Assembly: GCA_017428105.1 (NCBI GenBank)
Contig: JAFRRM010000036.1
Location: forward strand, 23,605-87,604
Length of the DNA stretch: 64,000 nt
Direction of reading: 5' to 3'
From: Lachnospiraceae bacterium
Lineage (GTDB): Bacteria > Bacillota > Clostridia > Lachnospirales > Lachnospiraceae
Shown here: positions 54,241-63,300 of the stretch, piece after piece
Layout: each line of letters opens with the position of its first letter
Numbering within the stretch: the stretch's first letter is position 1
Made by a program: the position numbers and the translations under genes
The notes under the pieces: model-generated
Seen by the model: the letters and a program-made list of their open reading frames with translations, nothing else
Told to the model about the DNA's origin: nothing
Databases searched by the model: none

Positions 54241-55593
54241 ATGCGGGTGCTGCAGGAAGCCCAGCCGCTCGTGCTGAAACTGCTGGCCGGCCGCGAAGCC
54301 GCGGCGGAGCCGTGCGAACCCAGTGCATTCTGTCTGACGGAACCCGTTTCCGGCGGCAGACTCCTTTACCATACCCTGACCAAAGAACTGATCTTTCTGG
54401 AAGACGGCGAAGAACCGGCGGAATATCTGCGGCGCCGTTTCTTCCTTATAAAGAAAGGCACGGACGAACGCGCCCTTGCCCGTGAACTGCGCGGCACGCT
54501 GCAGTTCTTAAGCCGCAGCCGTCTTCCGGGCTATACCCGCTACACGATCCTCCCCACCACGGACTGCAACGCCCGCTGCTTCTACTGCTACGAAGCGGGC
54601 TGTGAAAAACTGAACATGGACGCCGCCACCGCGGACAAGACCGTCCGCTTCATCCTGGACACCTGCGGTGAAGGCGAGCTGACCCTGCGCTTCTTCGGGG
54701 GCGAGCCGCTGATGGGCGCCGCGGCGCTGGACCGCATCTGCGAGGGCCTGGCGGCGCACGGCAAGGCCTATCACAGCACCATCGTGTCCAACGGCTATCT
54801 GTTCAGCCCGGAGCGCATCCGCACCGCCGCGGATCTGTGGCACCTGAGGCGCGCGCAGATCACGCTGGACGGCACGGAAGAGGTCTATAACGCCCGGAAG
54901 GACTTCGTGGAGGACCGCGACGGCGCCTTCCGCCGCGTGCTGGACAATATCGAAGGCCTGCTGCAGGCCGACATCGCCGTCACGGTCCGCCTGAACATGG
55001 ACGAAGTCAACCTGCCGGACCTGAGGATCCTGGCCGGCCAGCTGGCGCGGCGCTTCGGCGGATATGCGAATTTTACCGTTTACCCCTTCCTGCTGTTCCA
55101 GGACATCCTGTCCCCCTCGAAGGACAAGGTGGAGCGCGTGTTCGGCCTGTACCGGGCTTTCCGCGCGGAACTGGCGGAAGCGGGTCTCTTAAAGCCCGGC
55201 AAGCTTCCGGACACCCTGCGCCTGAATCACTGCATGGCGGATGATCCCGCCTCCGCGGTCATCCTTCCGGACGGCCGCCTGCACGCCTGCGAGCACTTCA
55301 CGGAAGGCCTGTATTTCGGCTCCCTGGATGACCCCGCGCCGAAATCCGCCACGGAAACGTACTGGACCGAAGAATTCCCGGAAGACGAGGCCTGTGCCTC
55401 CTGCCCGCTGTATCCGGACTGCTTCCGGATGCTGCACTGCCCGGACCGCGCGGACCGCTGCCTGCCCCGGCAGCGCGAGGCAGAGATCGAAAAACTGAGG
55501 ATCCGCATGCGGGCGGCGTACGAACGGGCTGCAGAAGCCGCGCCGGACGCCGCGGGAGGATCCCCTGCCGAACCGGACCGGAAGGAGCGCTGA
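54241..55593 (+). CDS. radical SAM/SPASM peptide maturase
   Basis: A 450-residue enzyme. An N-terminal region of about 95 residues precedes the radical SAM core; its iron-sulfur ligands are Cys109, Cys113 and Cys116 (TTDCNARCFYCYEAG), with the GGEP motif in LRFFGGEPLMG binding SAM. The C-terminal 110 residues form a SPASM-type domain with clustered cysteines (LHACEHF, then CASCPLYPDC and later Cys) for auxiliary clusters. Such enzymes make cross-links or other radical changes in ribosomal peptides; the likely substrate is the peptide at 54030. The ATG at 54241 was chosen for CAGGAGGACG; upstream in-frame starts run through the terminator. The N-terminus shows no clear recognition domain, which seems to be supplied by the next protein. 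Confidence 0.88.
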   Translation: MRVLQEAQPLVLKLLAGREAAAEPCEPSAFCLTEPVSGGRLLYHTLTKELIFLEDGEEPAEYLRRRFFLIKKGTDERALARELRGTLQFLSRSRLPGYTRYTILPTTDCNARCFYCYEAGCEKLNMDAATADKTVRFILDTCGEGELTLRFFGGEPLMGAAALDRICEGLAAHGKAYHSTIVSNGYLFSPERIRTAADLWHLRRAQITLDGTEEVYNARKDFVEDRDGAFRRVLDNIEGLLQADIAVTVRLNMDEVNLPDLRILAGQLARRFGGYANFTVYPFLLFQDILSPSKDKVERVFGLYRAFRAELAEAGLLKPGKLPDTLRLNHCMADDPASAVILPDGRLHACEHFTEGLYFGSLDDPAPKSATETYWTEEFPEDEACASCPLYPDCFRMLHCPDRADRCLPRQREAEIEKLRIRMRAAYERAAEAAPDAAGGSPAEPDRKER

Positions 55594-55597
55594 ACAC

Positions 55598-56596
55598 ATG
55601 ATCAAGATCAAACTGGCCGATCTCCGGATCGGCGTGGAAGAAAACAGCCCGCGTTTCGCGGAACTGGTGAACGGCTATATCACGCAGGAGGAAGAGACGG
55701 ACTTCATCGTTTCCGCCTCCGAAGAAGACATCGCCTTTGAGCAGACCCAGAACGAGCGCCGCGCCCTGCGCGACGACGACGTCATGCGTCAATGGCGGCA
55801 TGCCTACCTGGAAAAACTGGCCATCTACCGGAAGATCGCCGAGCGCCTGCCCGGATACGGGGCCTTCCTGTTCCACGGCTCCGCCGTCGCGGTGGACGGG
55901 GAAGCCTATCTGTTCACGGCCCGCAGCGGGACGGGCAAATCCACGCACACCCGCCTGTGGCGCGAGCATTTCGGCAGCCGCTGCGTCATGATCAACGACG
56001 ACAAGCCGCTGCTGCGCCTGCAGTCTGACGGCCGCTTTTTCGTCTACGGCACGCCCTGGGACGGCAAGCACCATCTGAGCAGCAACGTCTGCGTGCCGCT
56101 AAAAGCCGTTTGCATTTTGACCAGAGACGAGTATAATCATATTGAACCGCTGAAGCCGGAGGAAGCCTATTCGGAGCTGCTGATGCAGACCTTCCGGCCT
56201 TCGGACGGGAACGCGCTGATGCAGACCATGGAGCTTCTGGACACGCTGACGCGGCGCGCGGGGCTTTACCGCCTGGGGTGCACCATGGACCCGGAGGCGG
56301 CCGTGATATCTTATGAAGGGATGCAGAAGAAAATGAAACTGAAAGAAGGATTCCGGACCCACATGGCGGGCGACAAGCAGGTGATGGCCGGCGTGGCCTC
56401 CACCGGTTTTTCCGGCCTGGTGCGCAGCAACGCCACCGCGGCCTTCATCATCGACCAGCTCAAGCAGGAGACCACCGAAGAGCAGATCGTGCAGGCCGTC
56501 CTGGCCCGCTACGAGGACGCCCCCGAGGCCCAGGTCCGCGCGGACGTGCAGAAGGTCATCGGCACGCTGCGGGGCATCAACGCGCTGGACGAGTGA
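55598..56596 (+). CDS. HPr-kinase-like protein with C-terminal PqqD-like domain
   Basis: A 332-residue protein. Residues about 85-240 resemble the HPr kinase/phosphorylase P-loop domain: FHGSAVAVDGEAYLFTARSG, then GTGKST with Lys114, then RCVMINDDKPLLR as the likely metal/base motif and GTPWDGKHHLS. This type is found in RiPP loci and not with sugar PTS genes. Residues about 247-332 look like PqqD, the three-helix precursor-recognition fold: GLVRSNATAAFIIDQL, then TTEEQIVQAVLARY and VRADVQKVIGTLRG. Such a fusion would bring a kinase to the leader peptide; Ser22, Thr20 or Thr28 of the precursor are possible targets. The start lies 4 bases after the maturase stop with AAGGAG upstream. Confidence 0.8.
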   Translation: MIKIKLADLRIGVEENSPRFAELVNGYITQEEETDFIVSASEEDIAFEQTQNERRALRDDDVMRQWRHAYLEKLAIYRKIAERLPGYGAFLFHGSAVAVDGEAYLFTARSGTGKSTHTRLWREHFGSRCVMINDDKPLLRLQSDGRFFVYGTPWDGKHHLSSNVCVPLKAVCILTRDEYNHIEPLKPEEAYSELLMQTFRPSDGNALMQTMELLDTLTRRAGLYRLGCTMDPEAAVISYEGMQKKMKLKEGFRTHMAGDKQVMAGVASTGFSGLVRSNATAAFIIDQLKQETTEEQIVQAVLARYEDAPEAQVRADVQKVIGTLRGINALDE

Positions 56597-56597
56597 C

Positions 56598-57086
56598 ATG
56601 AAGGACAGGAAGCAGACCCCGGAAACGGCCCCGGAAGGCGCCGAGGCGCTGGAGGACTATCTGCGCGAACACGGTTCCGTGCTGTATTGGAACCGCGGCG
56701 GCAGCATGCGCCCGCTCATCCGCCAGGACCGGGATCATTTCCTTATTGAGGCTGCCGGCGAGGGCCGCCGGAAACTCAACGACATCGTCCTGTACAAGCG
56801 CACGAACGGCAAGCTGGTCCTCCACCGCATCCGCCGCATCCGCGAAAACGACTACGGCCTGCGCGGCGACAACACCTACGTGATGGAATACGGCATCACG
56901 GACGCGCAGATCCTGGGCGTCATGACCGCGCTGTCAAGGGACGGCGGGCCCCTGCGGCCGGTCACTGCGCTGCGGTACCGGCTCTACGTGTGGTTCTGGA
57001 ACCTGATCTATCCGTTCCGGTATGTGCGGGCGAAGGTTCTGCAGGCCGGCAGAGGCGTGAAGCGGCTGCTGCGCAGGAAACGTTAA
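56598..57086 (+). CDS. S26-type signal peptidase-like protease
   Basis: A 162-residue protein with the signal peptidase fold: Ser36 in NRGGSMRPLI is the expected nucleophile, followed by LNDIVLYKR and KLVLHRIRRI. The His76 in the HRI motif fits the Ser-His dyad of SipW/eukaryote-like peptidases rather than the Ser-Lys dyad, although Lys67 is also near. GLRGDNTY matches the conserved Box E. There is no clear N-terminal membrane anchor; the only hydrophobic stretch is near the C-terminus (YVWFWNLIYPF) with a basic tail. It probably removes the leader peptide of the cluster's product. It starts one base after the preceding stop. Confidence 0.82.
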   Translation: MKDRKQTPETAPEGAEALEDYLREHGSVLYWNRGGSMRPLIRQDRDHFLIEAAGEGRRKLNDIVLYKRTNGKLVLHRIRRIRENDYGLRGDNTYVMEYGITDAQILGVMTALSRDGGPLRPVTALRYRLYVWFWNLIYPFRYVRAKVLQAGRGVKRLLRRKR

Positions 57087-57132
57087 TAAAGGCTGCGGGA
57101 AGAAATAAACAGATAAAGAACGGAACGAACAC

Positions 57133-57154
57133 TATGTCCGTGAAAACGGACATA
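57133..57154 (+). other. 9-bp hairpin with GAAA tetraloop
   Basis: TATGTCCGT (57133-57141) pairs perfectly with ACGGACATA (57146-57154) around GAAA. No T run follows. It lies 47 bases after the last gene of the peptide cluster and may stabilise the 3' end of its mRNA. Confidence 0.6.
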
Positions 57155-57182
57155 AAAATGAAAATACAATTATAGTAGTTTT

Positions 57183-57211
57183 TTAACTCTCTTTGTGCTA
57201 AAGTATAAAAT
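57183..57211 (+). promoter_or_regulatory. promoter of the giant repeat protein
   Basis: -35 TTAACT (57183-57188), 17-base spacer, -10 TAAAAT (57206-57211). The predicted RNA start is at about 57218, directly before the leader hairpin. Confidence 0.6.
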
Positions 57212-57219
57212 AGACAGTT

Positions 57220-57284
57220 GCGGGGATGTGATTGTTCTCTTTGGCAACAAAGAGAGTTTTTGATTTTTCTGATCACAGCCCCGC
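57220..57284 (+). promoter_or_regulatory. nested leader structure with internal terminator-like hairpin
   Basis: An outer stem pairs GCGGGG (57220-57225) with CCCCGC (57279-57284) and TGTGAT (57227-57232) with ATCACA (57272-57277), one mismatch between. Inside it, CTCTTTG (57237-57243) pairs with CAAAGAG (57248-57254) around GCAA, followed by AGTTTTTGATTTTT, as in an intrinsic terminator. The 57185-57195 sequence AACTCTCTTTG is also complementary to 57248-57258. The region looks like a regulatory leader; I recognise no known riboswitch. Confidence 0.6.
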
Positions 57285-57387
57285 CGCTAAAAAGAACGCA
57301 TATCCATACAGAAACAGGGGGAAAAACAGGCACCCCTGTCAAAACGATGAAAGGAATATCGGGAAGCCTGCCCGATGGAGGAACGTG

Positions 57388-60300
57388 ATGAAACATTGCT
57401 GGAAACGGGTGCTGGCAGTAGTGCTGGCGCTGGCCATGGCGGTTCCGTCGAACGTGTTGGCGGATGGCCGGAAAGGGAGTTCGGACAATACAGGACAGCA
57501 GACAGCTGTTACTGTAGAGAAGAAGACGGAGGATTCCGGTTCCGTAAAAGGCAGAAACGATGTTGCGACCGTTGCCTATGCGGACGGCGAGGGCTTTGAG
57601 GAGTTCAATACTCTCGAAGAAGCGATCGCCGCGGCCGGAACCGAGTTCGATGGTTTCCTGCTGGGAACAACAGTTACGTTGACGAAGGATGTCACGCTTA
57701 CTGCCCCGCTGGAGATCAATAAATCCATCACCATCGAAGGCAACAACAAAACTATTTCAGCCGGCGCTGCCATGAACCAGGCGATCCTGGTCGGCAGCAA
57801 CGACGTCACCCTTCAGGATCTGACGGTAGACGGCGCGGGCAATGCCAAGCACGGCATCCAGGCCTGGCACGCCACCGGTGTCGTTCTGGAGAACGTTACC
57901 GCCAAGAACGGGACCGGCTACGGCGTCCTGGTCAACGGCTCTGCGGTCACTGCCGAAGGTCTGAACACCAGCGGCAACGGCTGGGGCGGCGTGAACCTGG
58001 ACACGAGCAGCGACCCGATGGCCGCGACGTTCACGATGAGCTCTGGCACGCTGGCTGAGGCGAACTCCGTTGTAGTGGAGAACGACGAGGCTTCGATCCC
58101 CGTCACTCTGAACATCAGCGGCGGCAGTTTCCAGGGCGTGGGCACCAATCCCAATAACAACAGTGGTTTGATCGTCGGCAACGTGACCGGCGGTACGTAT
58201 GCTGTGGGTGTTGAGGATGCGCTGGTCGCGGAAGGTATGAAGTTTGACAGTGCGAGCGGTACGATCGTTGCGGCGAACTACGTGGCGGAGATTGGCGAGG
58301 GCGCGAACCGTCAGCGTTATGAGTCGCTGACAGATGCTGTTGCGGCGGCTCAGAACGGTGACACGATCAAACTGCTCAATGACGTTGCAGAGAATCTTGT
58401 GCTTCAGAATAAGACATTGGTGCTTGATCTGAACGGCAAGACCTTGACAACGGATTACATCGATGCCTATGCAGGTGACTATACCATTCAGAACGGTGTG
58501 GTGAACGGTACGGTGTATGCCAACGGCCTGTCTACCGGCGAAACCGGCAAACTGACGCTTGCAGCTGACACGGTCATCAATGCCGACTATGGTGTCATTC
58601 TTTATCAGGCTGCGAACAATACCGGCTATGGCTATACCGTGGATATCAATGGTACCGTAAACGGCTGCGTTTGGGTCATGGGCAACATTTATGAGGGCGA
58701 TTCCGTTTTGAATGTTCGAGGAACGATCGACAGCCCTCTTGACGTCGGCATTGCGCTGAACGGCTATGCGACTGTCAATGTTTTGAACGGCGCGACTGTC
58801 GAAGCGGAAGACGAAAACGGCTTCGGCGCGGCGATCGAGGTCCGTGCCGGCGTGCTGAATGTTGTTGACGGAGCAACGATCATCGGCCATGGCGAACCTG
58901 TCAGCCACGAGCCTAACGGCAGCGGCACGACCACGGTCGGCGCAGGCATTGCGGTCTCTCCTTATGATAATTCCAATATTACCGTGAATATCGAAGGCGG
59001 CACGATCAAAGGCAATGCGCCTCTTTACATTGCCAACACGGTCGGGACAGCGAACAAGACCCTGAGTCTGAATGTTTCCGGCGGTAATTTCGTGACGACG
59101 GATAACGGTACGAAAGCAATCTATGCCGATCCGTCCGAACCTCGTGCGGTACACTTCGCCTCCGGCGGCACTTTCTCCAGCCCGGTTGAGGAAGAGCACT
59201 GCGCCGAAGGGTACATCCCTAAGGATAATGGCGACGGCACGTATACCGTGAAGGTCGGTGCGTATGTTGCGCAGGTCGGAGAGGTTAAGTACGAGACGCT
59301 GGAGGAGGCGATCGCTGCGGCAAATGGCGCGGTCATTACGCTTCTGGCGGATGCGGAGTATGTCTTGCCGGCGGGCGAGACGCTGAAGGTCAATCCTAAT
59401 GGTAAGAACTTCGCGATTAATGCGACAGAAGGCTATATTCTTTACACCTCAGACCCTGATGAGAATGGGGTGATTACTTACACCTCTGCCATAGCTGTTG
59501 CGAAGATCGGCGACAATATGTATCCTTCGCTGGTTGACGCTTTCGCGGCGGCGCAGAGCGGCGATGTGGTTGAGGTCATTGTCAGCGAGGCCGAATTGCC
59601 TGCTACAGCGGTCATTCCTGAAGGCGTGACGCTGAAGGGCAAAGGCACTGAGGCGACTGCGCTGACGATTACTACGACGAACGGCAGCGGCATTAAGATC
59701 ACGAATCCGAATGTTACGATCCGGGATCTGATGATCGATGGGAAAAACATTACAAACGGTGGGTATAATACACTCATCAATGTGAGAGCTGACGGTTGTG
59801 TTGTAGACAATGTTATAATGGTGAACGGCGGTAAAAAGACATGGAATTCCTCGATTTTAGTCGAGACTCTTCCTGCGACCGCTACCTTTACTGTCAAAAA
59901 TTCCAATATCTCCGGTGCTTTCCGCGGTGTGCTTCGCGAGAGCTGCAGTGCGAATATTGTGATTGAAAACTGCGAGATTGACGCTATTTATCCTTTCAAT
60001 ATTGACGGCGGCAACGGCGGTACAGTTACGGTTAGCGGCAGTGCACTCCATGGCTGGACGTCCTACAGCGGAGTTGATAAGGTCACCTTTACAAACTGTC
60101 AGTTCAGCAAGGGTAACAGCGGTTATGACTGCGTTGCGGCTTATGTGGATACGGAGTTCAATGGGTGTACCTTTGACAGTACATTTGCCGTTTACGCGCA
60201 GATTTCTCCCTTCAACTTCTACTTCAACGATTGTACGAAGGCTGGGAATGCTGTTACAAGAGATCAATTCAAGGAACAGTTCCCTGATGACCCTAATGTC

Positions 60301-63300
60301 TGGGAAAAGTGCAACACGTATGTCAACGGTCAGTTAGTGGGCGCAGTTGCACAGGTCGGTACTGTTGAGTATAAAACCCTTCAGAAAGCTCTAGATGCAG
60401 CGCATGAAATGTCCGGTGATGTAACGGTTACATTGCTGACGAACATCACGGAAGTTGCTGTTATTCGTCAGAAGGCCGGTCTGAACCTGACTGTCGACGG
60501 TGCTGACAAGACTATAACCGGTCAGCTCTATATCGATGGTGATGGCAGATATGAAGGTGCGGATACACTTGTCATCAAGAACATCAAGTTTGCTTATGAT
60601 GCGGAAACGTATGATGAGGCATTTATTGATGTTCCTAACACCAAGACTGCCGGAAAGCCTTATACAACTGATAAATACAACTACGCACATAACGTTACTG
60701 TAACGGACTGCGAATTTGCAGGCGAAGGCACGACTACGGTAGCATTCCGTGTTGCTTCCGGTGCAGGTGCGAATGGTGTTGTTCTTAACAATCTTACGGC
60801 TGCAGGAGGCCACAGTTTCGCGCAGCTTGTTGGCGTCAAGAACCTTACAATTACCGGTTGTACCGTGAGTGGTGCCAAGAATGGTATCAACATCAGCGGC
60901 GGAGACGGTACTGCTACGATTTCCGGCAACACACTGCTTGCGAATGCATCTGAAGATGAAGGCTACACAGTTAGACTGAAAGACGGAAGTGGCATGCAGG
61001 TGACTTTGTCCGACAATACGTTCAGCGGTGTAGAGGGAATCATCAGCAAGGCCACGGGCGGCGGCAAGATCGTAATTGAATCCGGCAAGTACGCCGGCCC
61101 GCTTCCGACTGATGGAACCAAGTTAACTGTCCTGGGCGGTGTGTTCAGTGTGGCGCCTATCCTTGCTGTATGCGGCGAGGGTCTGTATCCTATCGCCAAC
61201 ATGGACGAGGCTACCAAGGAGCAGTATCCGTACACGGTAGGTGTTGCGGTAGCGGTCGTTGACAATGTCGGTTATACCGTGTTTACCGATGCTGTTGCGG
61301 CATCTGACAACGGAAGCAAGGTGATCACGCTTCTTGCGGATATTGCGGAAGAGTACACGCTTCAGTCCGGCATGCTTCAGATCGCTCACAATGGCAAGAG
61401 CCTGACCGTTAAGGCTCCGGAAGGATATGCTCTTACGGTAACTGTCGAAGGCGATGTGACGACTTATAAGGTTGACAACGCTGTGGCAGAGATCAACGGA
61501 GTGCTTTATCCGACGCTTCAGGCGGCTCTGGATACGGCGCATGAAATGTCCGGCGACGTGGTGGTGACTTTGCTTGCGGACATTGCGGAATACGCAATAG
61601 TCCATCAGAAAGCCGGGTTAAACCTGGTTATTAATGGCGCAGGCAAGACTGTTACCGGTCAGATTATTGTTGACGGCGATGGACGGTCAACCGGCACAGA
61701 AACGTTGGTGATCAGCGGTATCCATTTCCAGGGTACTCAGTCGGATTTCTGCTCCGGTACAGATGCTTTCGTCATTGTGCCGAGTACCAAGACGGCAGGG
61801 ACTCCGTACTATACCGGGAAATATAACTATGCGCACAACATTACTGTAAGTAACTGCTCGTTCACAAGTACGAGCACGGCTTTCGATGTTGTCGGTTTTA
61901 AGTCCAATAGTGGAGCTGGTGCATACAATGTAACGCTTAATGCTATTGAAGGAACCAATCTTCATAGTCTGGCTCAGTTTACCGGTACAACCGGCGCAAC
62001 AATAACTGCATGTACTGTATTAGAAAGCGAAAGTTTTATTAACATTAACGGCGGCGGCGGTGCATACAATATTACGAGCTGCACCTTCACCTCTGCTGAA
62101 GGTGCTGACGGATATGGTGTTCGCTTAAAGGCCAATTCATCTGCAGTTGTTACTGTTGACGATTCCACTTTTGAGGCTAAAAAAGCATTCGTAATCGGAA
62201 AGAATGACGCGACTGACGGTCAGATCAATATAGGCGGCGGCCTTTATAAAGGCGAAGTTGCGCTGGCTAAGTCGGGAGGCACCGGTAAGTATAACATCAC
62301 CGGCGGGTTCTTCGATTACAAGATCTTACCGGAATACTGCGGCAAGGATGATCAGGGCAACCAGCTTTATCCGGTTATCTGCGATGACGAAGAGCGCCCT
62401 TACACTGTCGGACTTGCAGTTGCTCTGGTAGACGGTCTTGGTTACCAGACCTTTGCCGCTGCGGCTACGGCAGCAGCCGGTACTATGACGATCAAGCTTC
62501 TTGCGGACATTACGGATGCATACGAAATGTCTGCAGATGAAGTCCTGATCGTTGAAAAAGGCGATTTTTCGCTGACGGTCAATGCTCCGGAAGGTTATAT
62601 CCTTTCGACGGAAACCGTTGAGGGAATCACAACGTATAGCTTGAAGAAGGGAGTCGCTAAGATCGGCGATACGCTGTATGCCTCCCTGGTTGACGCAGTT
62701 GTTGCAGTTCCGACCGACGGCACCGCAACCACGATCACCATGATTGACAACGAAGCAATTAACGTTGTTGGTTCGGCGATCACGATTGCTTCCGGTAAGA
62801 ACGTCACAATTGATCTTAACGGATACCAGGTCGTTGGAACAGCCGGTCAGGCTGCGACATCTGCTCTTATTACAAACAGAGGCACCCTGACGATCAAAGA
62901 CAGCAGTGCGGAAGGAACTGGCAAGTTGATTTCCGGAGCAACCGATACCTGGATTTATGATGGTGACGGTAACTACGCCGGGAGTTATGCTTCCAATACC
63001 ATTACAAACTGCGGAACAGTGACAGTTGAAAGCGGACATATAGAGAATATTTCTACTGGGTCTGCAACTTACGCGATAGACAACAATTCCTCCGGAGCAA
63101 ACGCGATTGCCAACATTACCGGCGGAACAGTCAAGGCCCACTCGGTTGCTATCAGACAGTTCGCTAACAGTACAACATATGAGAATACGGTTATTATCTC
63201 TGGCGGTACTGTGACGGCTGGATATAGCGGAATCTGGGTCCAGTTGCCTGGCAGTGATGCGTCCAAAGCTATGAAGGCCACGCTGAATGTGACCGGAGGG

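Noticed and set aside
57757..59199. 480-codon - strand frame opposite the giant repeat protein
   Set aside because: The + strand frame is continuous, has a signal peptide and periodic repeats; the antisense frame has neither.
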